Part shown: positions 35,829-46,600 of the stretch, one piece after another
How the letters are laid out: each line of letters starts with the position of its first letter
Position numbering within the stretch: the stretch's first letter is position 1
Source: Taeniopygia guttata
Lineage: Eukaryota; Chordata; Aves; Passeriformes; Estrildidae
Length of the DNA stretch: 64,000 bases
NCBI RefSeq assembly: GCF_048771995.1
Contig: NC_133030.1
Coordinates: 54,964,001-55,028,000 of the forward strand
Direction: 5' to 3'
Program-made: the position numbers and the translations under genes
Notes under the pieces: model-generated
Database searches by the model: none
Told to the model about the DNA's origin: nothing
Seen by the model: only the letters and a program-made list of their open reading frames with translations

Positions 35829-38800
35829 CTGCAGCAAGAGATTCAGTTACAACATTGACCTCAGCCAGAGCAGGTGAGTCTGCCTTTCTTCCCTCACTAG
35901 CTTGAGGCAGGGACACAGCAGGCCAAGGTGCCACCAGTGCCTCATCCTACATACATGTGTGACTGCCAACATGTACCACAGAACATGCAATTAGGCCAGC
36001 TCTTTATTCTTCTGATCCACAAGCAATCCAACCTGAGGTCACAAGTACCCGCTGGAGCCATCTCCTAGCCATAGGTTAAACCAGGATTCCCACCCTTGCT
36101 TATGAACGTGAACAGCTGCCACCAGGTCCCCTTGATCTGCTGCTCAAAATGACACCCAGGACATTAACTAGACAGCCAAAGTACACACTAAGTAGACCAC
36201 TGCCATCCTCAACTCCTCCAATATATAATTTGAAAACTTTTTTCTCTCCATGTGCTTTACAAGGGTTCCTTTTGGATGGTGTGACAAGCACTGACAGTGT
36301 GAACCAAGAGATGGCTCTGGCCATAACCAGGCTTCTGCTGGTGTCTTAGGGCAGTCCATCAGTGTTACCAACTCTCACCTGTGCCTCGTTTCTGCAGCCG
36401 AAGTCTCTTGAGGACTTCTCCAAATTTCTCATGTTTCCCAAGGTGTGGGAGCTTGATGTGCACACCAGCACGAAGCCCTGTTCCGAGGTTGGATGGGCAG
36501 GTCAGGATGTAGCCCAGGTGTGGATTCCACATGAACTCATAGTTTTTGCCCTTGAAGAGACTTTCTATCTATAAATAGAAAGAATGACGAGAGAATGAAT
36601 AGAGATGTTCTCCCTCAAGACTGTAGGACATCCATTAGTGCTCACTTGCAGCTTCAGTCACTCAGCAACAGCCATAACACCCAGAACAGCTATTTCAGCC
36701 ACATAACCCCCATCCCTATAGAAAAAATGGCCACCAACAAGGGGCTTTTAAGGCCTTCATCTTGCTCCTAGCAATGAGAGAGGCTGAGTCTAAAAGCTAT
36801 GCTTCTTATGTCACTATTTGTTGGGAATCTGGATTGAATACATGTCAAGCTAGCACATCTCTTATGATCAGGAAAGGGGCTGGTAAAGCTCAAGCTCATA
36901 TCAAGACTAGAAGTACAGAACTTGAGTCCAGCTTTGCCCATGCACATTCAAGCAATTTCTCCTCCTCCCCAAGGTGTCTCAAAGCTTGAGAGAACTATGT
37001 AGAATTTCTTTAAAATACAGTTGAGACATTTGGATAAGGGTGCCACCACATCAAGCAAATATTCTAGATTACACAGCCACAAGGCTTTTTGCCAAAACAC
37101 CTGTTCTGGAGCCCTCACAGCCCTGGATCTCACCACGGTGCTCCCAGAGATCCAGACTATGAAGCACAACCACGGAGGAAAACTGCATTCTCAGATCTAA
37201 CCAGAGAACCATGTGCCATTTGAACCTACAGCCCAGACAACAGTGATTTACCTTTGTTAGTCCAGTACAGAAGCGGTTAAATACTTCCTTCATGTTGCCA
37301 CCTTTCTGCATAGAAATAACTCTAAGGTGATCCTCCTCATTGATCCACACAAGGAAAGTCTTGTTATCATTGTGCCTAGGAGACAAAGCAATCAGTTTGC
37401 CATCTTGCCCACCTCACACTTTGAAGATGGCCCCAAATTGCTCAGCACTGCAGTTTTTAGTTCAAGATGCTCACTTAGCTGCTTCAACAAGATTGATCTT
37501 CTTTCTTTTGCCCACACAGGATGTGAGTTAAGCTGGTAGTTGTTACCCTGCTCTTTTCAAGAGGTAATTTCAATTGGCTTTTACAGAATGAGTAATAACA
37601 AGGCATTGCCTAATCTTACAGTATCAAAACCTAAAACCCCCTCATCCCCCTAGCTCCCTTATGTCTCCACTTTACAAACTATGGTATTTCTGCTCAGCAA
37701 TTTGCAGAAAGGTGATCAGTAGACTTTGAGAGTCCTGTACAATAATGTTCATAATGACACCATGTGTAACAAGTCTTTTTAGCAATATTGTGTCAGATTA
37801 TGTCAAACTGCACTTCGTACCTTACTTTCACTATGAATTTTACTTGGATCAGGGCTCTTCAGAGATGCTATATAAAAATCTTCTGAACAATGGGCTCCTC
37901 CTGCCCCAGCTTGCAGCTGACAGCAAGTACTATCATCCATGTTTATCTTGCTAGTAATTTCTGAACTTGATTAGGATCAAAAATTAGCTAGTACCCGAGG
38001 AAAGTTATTTATGCAGACAACACTAAGACATTACACAGTTCAAGTCTGTAGATTAGTCATGCTCAGATGACAGCACTATCTGGTGCTGGCAATCTGCAGG
38101 TAGATGATGCAATCTTAAAGGTGACCTACAGAAACAAAGTGTGCTTCCTCTGGGTTGTACTGAAACAGCTGCAGTAATAAGATTGGAGCATTCCTGTTGA
38201 TAAAAACCTAGCCCTTCGCTTACAAGGGAGCAAGTTAATTATGCTGCAGAAGCTCCTGAGATGCAGTTTTATGTAGGTGACCTACATCTAAAACCAGCAG
38301 GATCCTTCTATTCCACACCTCTGCATCAGTCAATTCCTGTCACCAAGTCTCTGAGGACAGGGAAGATCTCATCACTAGCACAGATAAAGCCATACTAGTT
38401 CAGCCCCTCTGAGTTTCTGTAAGCAGAAGTGAAGAGACAAGGGAGTAACTGTGCACCCAAGATCAACCCTGAGCTAAGACAATGCTATGGTTTGTACCAC
38501 AAGTTACTCTCAACTCTTGGTGGAAGAGCTGACTGTAGTGGCACATCTGCTCCTTTACAAGTGATCTACTTCCATAAGCTGATCCAATTTTTGCATGGTG
38601 GTTCACTAACCCATGCAGGCTCTGGTTCTGGGCTAACCAAGCTGGCTTGTTTTACCAGCATAAGAGCACTTGTCCAAATTTTGCTGGTTAACTGTAAGTT
38701 CTCCATGGAAGTTTCTCATCAAATACAGTAACACAAGGTGAGAAGCTACTGTTTTGCCCAACAGTACAAGTCACCACTGAAACAGCAAAATTTTAACTTG

Positions 38801-41800
38801 TATGACTGCCTCCTCACATACATACTCACCAGATACCCCTGGCATCAGGCCAGTCTCGTGCCATCCCAGATGCCAACAGAAGAGGAGAAACTGGCTTGTC
38901 AAACAAGAAGTGGTCATCAATCAGCTGCTGCTGCTCTGCATCAGTCATGTTCCTCAGAGCATAGTACTTCCCCTTGAGATCACCATCCAGACTACCCAGA
39001 GCTGAAAGAGAGACTCTTTTAGAATGGAGCTAAAGGTTCTACACTTTCTCAGCACTTTGGAGACCACACATGAAGTATGGCAATGTTTGATCTGCTGGGT
39101 CTGGTTCCTCCCTTGCTTTCATCTGCAATGGCAATGCCCTTGTGGCAGAACCTGAGGCAGTATCAGATGATTTGTCTGCACCTTCCAGGCTTATACAACT
39201 AGTCTTTGTTCCCTTATATGCAGTATAGAATCATTTCTGTTGCTGAACTGTACAAATGGAGACTGCTTTTCTTCCAAGGAGAACCAAGGTTATGAATATA
39301 ACAAGCAGTATTATTCTTGTCAAGGACTGTTACCCTGCCCTTGAGAGGTTTTGAAACAACTACACTCTCAGCCTTCAGAACTGCACCTTGAGCACCAGGA
39401 AGCAATAGGGAAAAAAAAACAGCTGAAGAACTTCACTGAAAACCAGGGCTTATTCTAGTCAGCTGCAGATTTGGAACAAGACTCCATCTCTAAGCAAGCT
39501 GAAAGTTAATGAAAGACAATTAAATGCAGCCACAAAACACTGCACCCCATGACTCAAGCCCTGTAGTTGCTTCATACCTGTTACATTTCAGGTTTGAGCC
39601 CTGATGAACCAACCTCTCTCCCCACACACACAGACAGAAGCTTTTGAGATCAGCAGAGGTCAACTTTAATGCAGTCCAACTTCCCTCTGCCATGTGCTCT
39701 TGCTCTCAGCTACAAGCTGCAATGCTGAGGCAGCTCTAATGCAATGAGCCTTTTCCAGGGAAAGCTCCACGTTCAGACTAAGTCTCCAGGGAGGTGGCTT
39801 TTGCCAAGTGCCTCCATTTTCAAACTGCAAAGAACACCTCTTGTGCAAAGGACAAAATGGTGTCCCTGAGGCACCCAATTCTCACTTTACCTTCAACAGA
39901 GAGCTTCTCGATAGCCCGCCTCTCTCCTCGACTGCAGTGCGGGGGAAGACAGAATCCACGGATGCTTCTGCCAGTTCTGACACGGGAACTTAGCACATAA
40001 TTGGGATCCAGATCATCACCTCCCTACAAGATTAGGAAACCAGCATGCACAACCCTGTTACCAAGATACCTCCCCATAACACATGTAGCCCCCATGCACT
40101 TAAGAGTGCACTTTACACGTGAGGCATTGACTCCATGGCCTGTAAGCCAGTGCCTCACTTCAGGGCTACTTTCTTCAGCATCACATCAAGCATCTGTGTA
40201 ACACAACTCTTGCTCTGAGGTCAAGGCTATAGCTACTAAGTAGTCCTAGAAGGCAGGGATATCACCAGAGCATCAGTTCCAAGTCCACTTCAGACTGTGC
40301 TCTGGGCTTCTGTTACCCCTTACAGATTTGCAACCTAGCGATATCAACATGAGGCAAAACCTTCTTTAAGTACATGTTTACTCTTCCAAATGAGAATTAT
40401 TCATTACTGTTCTCCCAAGTCTCTTATTTTCAGTATGATTTATGGCTAGCAAATCATGGAGTTAGGAACTCCCAGAGTTTACAGTAACATTTAAAATCCA
40501 TAAAATGATTCAGAATCCTTACTCCCAGCTGTAATAATATTTCTTTGACAGCACAACACCATCAGCTGCTAATTACGATCCAAGATCAGACAAAAGAAAG
40601 CTTAAGTTTTATGACAGTCCGTGAATTCCACGACAGTGTTGTTTAGGTTGACTGCTAGAGCCCACAACTCAGGAAATCCACACTGAAGATGTTTGGCACA
40701 ACCCACACTGCAGCAGCACCTGTAAAAAGCTCCTGCTGCATGCAAGCTGCCCAGCCACTGACATCCCACAGCAACAAGCTCTTCAGGCTGATTGCACCAG
40801 ATTCACAGCCCAAGTGTCCATGCTCAGTGGAAGCAAGGGGACAGAGCCTGAGCAATCAGTTTAGGCAGCTGCCAACAACTTTACAGTCCTCAGACTAATA
40901 ATCTGTAATTGATCAAAACTTTATACCTGCAGGTTATCAGCATTCAGGTCAGTCTTGTGCTGATCACTTGGTTTGTAGCCACCATGCCTGTCTTCAATAA
41001 CTGGATCAAAGAGCTCCTTGAACACTTCATAGGATTCTTCATCACCAGCCACACATCCTACTGTCATTATGAAAGGATGGCCTGGAGTGGTAACAAAGTC
41101 AGAAGAGCTAAGTTTGGGTGACATTTGGCTGTACTCCAGTGCAGCACTAACCAGGCAAGTTCTTTAGTGGCAAGTCTAGTCACTTAGAACTTCATTCTTA
41201 CATAGAAACATTTGGAGAGACCCTACATTTTACACTTCATCCAGTTAGTCAAATGCAATGCTATGGAAACCCATAGCTATTGTCATTAAACCATGCTCAT
41301 TTGTCAAGCTTGGTTTAGGACAAATTTGCACAGCACATCTAATTTGACTAGCTAATTTAGATCACTGCATAGAATTTTATGTCTAAACAATCATGCTTTG
41401 CTGCAAGCAAGCATGCTCTGCTTTTCGCTCCTTCTGCTACATTTCTGTAGTCTGTTTATAAATACCACCTCCACAAGATTAGCTTTAAGTCAGCATATTC
41501 AAAAGCACCAGTTACTTCAGCTGGTTCACACAGAATATTCTCAATGCATTTTACCAGGATTATCAACCCCAGTCTGAATGACATCATCCAGGGTGAAGCC
41601 ACTGGGCGTGACTCTGTCTCTCAGTTTCTTGTATAAATCCAGGGTTAGAACTTTGGCCATGTGGTTGTTGTGGGTGCTCAGGTCCGGATACTCCTCATCA
41701 GGAGGCAGTCTCTGATTATTTAGTTGGGCCATTTTGATAATGCTAGAGTAAAAATAAATACTGTAATGTTAACATGTAAACACATCTGCTCCCCCTTTTT

Positions 41801-42381
41801 CATAGAAGTGCTACAAAACATCATATAACCAGTCTGGAATAGGAAGAGATCAAGACAGCCAGGTAAACTGACTTTTTTTTTTTTTCCCCTCGCCAGATGA
41901 GTTATAATTAGAATGCATTTGGTTTGACTTTTTTTTCCCTCTTCAGATTGAAAGTATTTAGCAGAGCAGTTACATAATTGAAGTGTCTGGGACTTGGTAT
42001 GTCAGATCACAGCATGAAACACAGCTTGATGGAAACATGGCCTCCCAACAGAGCCATGCCTTTAGAGCAGTCTCTCAGTGCTTTAGATTCGTCCCTCGGT
42101 AGCTTGAGAACTTTGGGTAGCATTGTCAAGAAGCACTTCCACTCAGGAGGGAGAACAGATCATTATGCAGACCTAACGATCCCATTACCTGGGTTGTCAA
42201 CCCCAGTCTGGATGCAATCATCCAGGGTAAATCCACTGGGAGTCTGTTTATCCCTCAATTTCTTGTACAGGTCCGGGGTCAGCACCTTAGCCATGTGATT
42301 GTTGTGAGCTTTCAGGTCAGGGTACTCCTCCTCTGGCTTGTACTTCATCTTCAGGAGGTTGTGGCTGTTTGAGAAGGGCAT
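35650..42381 (-). CDS. CKB: CKB, creatine kinase B-type (complete, seven coding exons)
   Basis: Cytosolic brain-type creatine kinase; reversibly moves phosphate between ATP and creatine and works as a dimer. On the minus strand the coding exons are 42381-42189, 41081-40927, 40023-39891, 39001-38830, 37375-37252, 36568-36379 and 35828-35650. They sum to 1,146 nt, giving 381 residues plus stop, the normal CKB length. All junctions have GT/AG borders and consistent phase. Landmarks: [40 protein letters not shown] and [10 protein letters not shown] (Glu231/Glu232), [13 protein letters not shown] (Cys283) and the C-terminal DDLMPAQK. The start is ATG at 42381-42379 ([11 protein letters not shown]). 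An alternative first coding exon at 41742-41555 would give 376 residues. It is transcribed away from TRMT61A and toward MARK3. Confidence 0.98.
35829..36378 (-). other. CKB intron
   Basis: 550 nt between the last two coding exons, with donor GTGAGA on minus. No feature seen inside. Confidence 0.85.
36379..36568 (-). CDS. CKB: CKB exon with catalytic-site cysteine
   Basis: 190 nt; the acceptor on minus is TTTATAG. It reads [60 protein letters not shown] and RGT-G. Counting from MPFSN, the Cys of TCPSN is residue 283, the reactive cysteine of CK. Differences from the mammalian form as I remember it are minor (KGK for KSK, KFGE for KFSE). Confidence 0.98.
36569..37251 (-). other. CKB intron
   Basis: 683 nt with donor GTAAAT on minus. 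No exon or repeat recognised. Confidence 0.85.
37252..37375 (-). CDS. CKB: CKB exon with guanidino-side glutamates
   Basis: 124 nt. After completing W218, it reads [40 protein letters not shown] and K. NEEDHLR contains Glu231/Glu232; Glu232 is the catalytic/creatine-binding residue in the family. The acceptor on minus is TCTCCTAG. Confidence 0.98.
37376..38829 (-). other. CKB intron (largest)
   Basis: 1,454 nt with donor GTGAGT on minus. No exon, RNA gene or repeat recognised. Confidence 0.85.
38830..39001 (-). CDS. CKB: CKB exon, central catalytic domain
   Basis: 172 nt. It reads [57 protein letters not shown] and the first two bases of W218. The [20 protein letters not shown] block is a creatine kinase signature. 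Acceptor TTTCAG, donor GTGAGT. Confidence 0.98.
39002..39890 (-). other. CKB intron
   Basis: 889 nt with donor GTAAAG on minus. Nothing else recognised. Confidence 0.85.
39891..40023 (-). CDS. CKB: CKB exon with nucleotide-binding arginines
   Basis: 133 nt. It reads [40 protein letters not shown] and LSVE-G. The RVRTGRS arginines contact the nucleotide phosphates in the family. Phase is intact on both sides. Confidence 0.98.
40024..40926 (-). other. CKB intron
   Basis: 903 nt with donor GTATAA on minus, which is weaker than the other CKB donors. No other feature. Confidence 0.85.
40927..41081 (-). CDS. CKB: CKB exon common to both N-terminal forms
   Basis: 155 nt. It begins with two bases that complete Gly65, then [40 protein letters not shown] and [11 protein letters not shown]. 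The acceptor accepts either first coding exon because both end with the same split glycine codon (G|GC). His66 of GHPF, near the active site in the family, is present. Confidence 0.98.
41082..41554 (-). other. CKB intron after the alternative first coding exon
   Basis: 473 nt with donor GTAAAA on minus. No further feature. Confidence 0.8.
41555..41742 (-). CDS. CKB: CKB alternative first coding exon (second N-terminus)
   Basis: A second copy of the first coding exon. The acceptor on minus is TTTTACTCTAG and the donor is GTAAAA. ATG lies at 41732-41730 in a strong context (AAAATGG). It reads [59 protein letters not shown] and G|. It keeps the same end phase as the upstream copy, so either can join 41081. 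Use gives a 376-residue enzyme with a different N-terminus. Chicken is known to make two B-CK isoproteins with distinct N-termini by alternative splicing of one gene, and this arrangement fits that. The open frame and intact splice sites argue against a dead duplicate. Which copy corresponds to Ba or Bb I cannot say. Confidence 0.93.
41743..42188 (-). other. CKB intron between the two alternative first coding exons
   Basis: 446 nt with a T-rich tract (A-rich on minus) at about 41873-41885. No other feature. Confidence 0.8.
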
Positions 42382-42401
42382 GGCTGACCCTACCGCAGTC
42401 A
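42189..42401 (-). CDS. CKB: CKB first coding exon (canonical N-terminus)
   Basis: The acceptor on minus is TCTCCCCTAG before 42401. A 20-nt leader is followed by ATG at 42381-42379. It reads [64 protein letters not shown] and G|. [14 protein letters not shown] is the typical vertebrate CKB start. The following [10 protein letters not shown] resembles the muscle isoform CKM more than typical CKB as I remember them, and Cys replaces Val in DDVIQTG. The frame stays open upstream through the acceptor with a GTG but no ATG, so there is no reason to extend the start. A second in-frame Met (residue 12) follows. Confidence 0.97.
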
Positions 42402-43151
42402 CTAGGGGAGAAAGACGGGAAGCCTATCACTGGGCGTTTGGCAGCCTCCGGACCGCCCGGGGGAACGCCAGGCACCCAAAAGGTCACCTTGGCTCACGTT
42501 CCACCCGCGCCTTTCACACCTTTGCTGCTACATCGCCTTCCACAAGCGCCACAGAAGAGGGAAGAAAATAAGTTCTTCGCCTCCACTAGCCTTGCCCCGT
42601 GCCCACCAGCCCGGCCGCAGGGGCAGAGGTCCCCCCGCCTCCCGGAGCGCCGCCCGGGTGAGGGGACGCGCCCAAGGTCGCGCGGAGCAGCCGCTGCACG
42701 CCGGGCGGACCCGGTGCAGGGCAGCGGCCGCGAGCCGGGGGTGCTCGGCCCCGCCGGGACCCCGGGCCGGCCGGCAGGTGCGCTGGGCGGCACCGCCGCA
42801 CCCTCGGTGCGCGGCCGCGCCTCCTCCTCCGCTGCAGGGCGAGGGGAGCCGGAGGAGCGACGGCGCCGTCCGTGGACACCCGGCTGCGCCCCGACCGGGG
42901 AGGGGAGGGCAGCATCCGACAAGCCCTTACACAACAGACAGGTCCCTCAGGGGACCTGGACGGGGCGAGCGTATGTAACTACCCTGCTAAATACCGGGTT
43001 AATCTGGTTTTAGAGCCCAACCAGCCCGGCGAGCACCTGCGCCGCTCCCCACGCCCCCCCGCCCTGGCTGCGCCCCTGCCCCGCGCCGCCCCTCCTCAGC
43101 CGGACCGGCTCCACCCCACACAGCGGGAGAGGGAAAAAAGCAAAGAAGGAG

Positions 43152-43188
<37 letters not shown>

Positions 43189-43246
43189 AAAAAATTAAAT
43201 CCTTTGTTTCAAGGCTGCAGAACGTCTCGGCTGCCCCGGGACTTAC
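42402..43246 (-). other. CKB first intron, GC-rich
   Basis: Most of it (about 42560-43100) is extremely CpG-rich and part of the promoter island. A run of 32 A (T on the transcribed strand) lies at 43152-43183. Donor GTAAGT and acceptor CCCCTAG on minus. The long ORFs on both strands here (up to 214 codons) are GC-rich artefacts. Confidence 0.85.
43152..43183. repeat. Poly(A)/poly(T) run of 32
   Basis: Uninterrupted A32 on plus, then GAGG and further A runs, in CKB intron 1. Length is unreliable in most sequencing methods. Confidence 0.9.
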
Positions 43247-43315
43247 CGCGGGCTTCGCAGCTACAGCAAGAACCTCCGCGCTGCTCCGCGTAACGCACTG
43301 CCCGAGCCCGAGTGA
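43247..43315 (-). other. CKB: CKB non-coding first exon
   Basis: The donor GTAAGT on minus directly follows GAAGCCCGCG at 43247. The upstream limit is set at about 30 nt below the proximal TATA box, so the 43315 end is approximate. The exon is about 70 nt, without ATG on minus, and is followed by intron 1 and then either coding exon copy. Confidence 0.75.
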
Positions 43316-43336
43316 AGCTCCAACGGCCCCGCCGCG

Positions 43337-43405
43337 CATCTTTTATATAGAGCCCAAGCTCGCGCCCCATTGGCCGTTATTTATAGCCCATTCATTCCAT
43401 TGGGC
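43337..43405 (-). promoter_or_regulatory. CKB core promoter with two CCAAT/TATA units
   Basis: Reading on minus toward the gene: CCAAT at 43403-43399, TATAAATA at 43385-43378, CCAAT at 43373-43369, then TATATAAAAG at 43349-43340. Each TATA thus has its own close CCAAT. GC boxes (GGGCGG type) lie just upstream around 43405-43450. Mammalian CKB promoters are known for a similar doubled CCAAT/TATA layout. The first-exon donor 94 nt downstream of the proximal TATA fits its use. Confidence 0.85.
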
Positions 43406-43639
43406 CGCGCAGCGGCGGGCGGGGCGGGCGTTGCGCGGCCGGCCGGGCCCGCGCTCGCCGCCATTTTGCTCGGCGTCGGGGAGCTGGGCCGGGGGTGGTG
43501 GGATCCCCCGGGCGCTCCCGCGGCGCTGCGGCGGCCCCGGCGCAGTGCGTTACCGCGAGCGTGAGGGCAGCGATCCGTCCGGTGTGCCACCGGCCAGGGC
43601 GCGCCACCGCACGCCAACGCGGCTGGTTACAGGCTTCAC

Positions 43640-46600
43640 ACCTTTGCCAACACCTTGGTGGAGGGTTCAAACGCAGCTCTCATAATACACCATCCCAAAA
43701 TAAGGGCTGTGTAGTGTGCGGGCTGGCCGTGCTGCGAGCCTGGCGAGTGGCAAGTGCCCCGAGCTGGCAGGAGCCCTGAGGCGGCTGCGGATGTGGCGCC
43801 CAGCCCCCGGCAGCCCGGTTCTGCAGAGGAAGGACCTGCACCTCGCCTCCAGCACCTGCGAAACCGTGGGCTCGTTTTACAGTTCAGTTTGAAAGGGAAG
43901 TAGGGTGATTGTGAAAATCGCAGTGAATCCTCTGCTCTTGTGTGCAAAAAAAAAAATTCCTCAGCTTTTATTGGAGAGGGGGTGATTTCCCACTAAAGAC
44001 AGGCACAGGAACTCTGGGATCTGACCCATCTAAAGCTCACCTGAAATTCATGAAAATAGAGACTTGCACTGGTTTTTTTGTAGGAATGAGCAGGTTTGTC
44101 CCAGAGCTAAGATGCAGCTGAGAATCCTGCTGTTTTGCAGAATTTACAGGATGTTAACAATGTGAATGAGTATCTTGATTTGACTTTCACCTTTACATAA
44201 TAGTATCTTTATCTTTCTCTGACATGTTTCTCACAGCAGAATCCATGTTTATCCTCCTGTCCAGAGTGTACTTATACATGAGAGGGCGGATCTGAGTTCC
44301 AGAGTTGGTTTCCTTGACATGAGCTGTGAATGTCAGGAGACATCACCTGAACCTCTCTCCCCATCACAATCCTTTCAGCACCATGACCAGTACCCTCACC
44401 CTAACCACAAGCAGCATGTGCACTTTACAGGACTGCTTAGGACTTAAAAATCATAATATACATATAGAGGAAATCATTGCAAAATAAAAAGCCTAGACTG
44501 CTTCAAATAAAAATGTGCTGTGTTTGGCTGCCATCCAGATTTCTGAGTTATTCCAGGTCTGGTAGACTGAGATGCTGAGTATACAGATCTCCAGGAGAAG
44601 CCAAGGGCTCAGCATCTGTGCAAGTCCAGTCTCTTGGCTTCCGGATCAAAGAACAAATCCTCTCTCTTGGTCTCCTCTGCACTTTTAACCTCACAAAGTC
44701 TTCCCCTACACACTAATAGTTTCACACAGTGCTCATGCTTCAGAATAATGTGAATTGCAAATAATGCATGGCTATACAAGTATTAAATGATTACAAGTGT
44801 AAAATTGTACCTAGACTCCTCAATAAATTACAATAGAAATGAAATATTACTGGATTGCCTCAGCTGCAAACATAATTCTGATTGCAATTTTTTTAATGTA
44901 AAGCACTAACATTTTATTCTTAATTTGAAATAGAAATATACTAAAACAACTTTCTTACATTATGGCATATTAAAAAAAAAAAAAAGCGCCAATCAGGCTA
45001 GGTTCTGAAGGCTCCTTTTATCTTAATTCCATAATCCATTGCCATACAAACAAAGAAGCAATCAACTGTTCTGTAGTGTAATTGTTCAGGAGAGTTGTGG
45101 AGTCAAGGTCACCTCAAGATTCAAAATCCAAGGATCTGTTTCATCGCATATGCTCTTTTTCTTTTTGTCTTGCAGAACAGGGAATACCAGTCATGGTGAG
45201 CAGGTAGAAGTCTCCATGTGCCAAACATTACAGCACTTCCAACACAAACACACACCTCTTCTTCACAGAATTTGGGTGACATGGAAAGAGAGTCAGGAAC
45301 ATAAAATCACTAAAATATATCCAATTTAGGTGTCTGACAAACAATGCACCCTCTACCCCCCTCTTCTCAACACTATTTGACAAATTTCTAGCATGCACTA
45401 AGTCAGGAGTGTCTGGGTTTTACTCAGACAGCATTTTAAGATTTGCTGAAAGCTGTGTGTAAATTGGATCCTATCTTTGTCACAGCATTCCATGCCAGCT
45501 TCCCTAGTGACTTAATTACAGATGCTGTGCCCTGTGTCAACAGCCTCTGATCACCCGCTTTATCTGCCTCATCTGCTGGGAAACACTGGCTTTGGATAAG
45601 CCTGTATGGCCTGTTAGACTGTGATAAAGGCACCAATACTCACTTTCCATGCTGGGATGGTATCTTAGTGAATACTGATTTATATGCTACATTTCCAGTT
45701 GGAAAGGTGGCCTGATTACCCCAGAGGTCTTTGCACTGAGCTTTAACAATGAAGAATTAAGGGAAGTTAATCAAGGGCCATGCAGCTAACTTCCTAAGAG
45801 GCTTAATTATAAATGTTGTGTGGTGTGCAAGTGCAAGAGGAGATGGGTGTTAGCTAGTGAATGTGTCTTCTGAAATTACTTGCATGAACATAATAGAAAC
45901 CTGAAGAATTAGGGGATAAATACCATCTTGGAAACACAGAATAATATTCCAAATTAGGAAACAGCAAGAGAAAGTGGTTTGCTGTGAACAACTGAATTGT
46001 TTCCAATTCCTAATCTACAACTAAACACTACTTGAAAATTACACATAACACTCATGTACCAGTAGATTAAAGAAATTGGCCATAGCTCCATCTGCTTAAC
46101 TTGTCAAATGAAACTTCTCTTCCCATTTATCACTTAAAATGTATTTGCTTAGTTATTATCCTTGGTGCATTTTTTCTCACTGTTTAGGCAGGCTGTTGAA
46201 AATTACTGATTGTTTCCAGTGAGCTGAGTACCTATGGAAATGAGGAGTTGCTGAGTGTCTCAATCTTGCACACAGTCAGGCCCACAGTGATCTGAACAGC
46301 AGCCCATCATGGGAAAGAAAGGACATGAGAACATAAACAATGACAAATATAACCAATGACACTAAAAATGACAGAAAATTAAACAAAGTGGGTGCAAATA
46401 TAAAGGCACAGTAGAGCTATGATTGCCAGTCAGAAAAACAGCTGAGTAGGAGTTTGCAGCTTAAGAAACCTCTGAAACTGCATACATTATGTTTAGATTA
46501 GATGGAGAAGAGTTTCATAACTAACAAAGACTACTGCAATTATGTTATGGGCAGGTCAACACCATAACAAAAAATATGTTCTCACTGAAGGTAGTGGGAA

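Larger units (their letters stand above)
42420..43640. promoter_or_regulatory. CKB CpG island
   Basis: Dense CpG and GC-rich sequence across intron 1, the non-coding exon and about 300 nt upstream. It contrasts with AT-rich sequence beyond 43900. Extent judged by eye. Confidence 0.85.

Noticed and set aside
41541..41742. Possible creatine kinase pseudogene or retrocopy
   Set aside because: It is one exon only, with intact acceptor, donor, ATG and phase, inside the CKB gene; an alternative exon explains it better.
42382..42402. N-terminal extension of CKB upstream of MPFSN
   Set aside because: The open frame continues only through the leader and splice acceptor and has GTG, not ATG.
42369..43013. 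214-codon plus-strand ORF antisense to the CKB start region
   Set aside because: It lies in the CpG island and intron 1, is Arg/Pro/Ala-rich in every frame, and shows no family motif; stops are rare because of GC content.
43152..43183. Poly(A) tail of a retroposed element
   Set aside because: No retroposon body or target-site duplication is visible next to the run.
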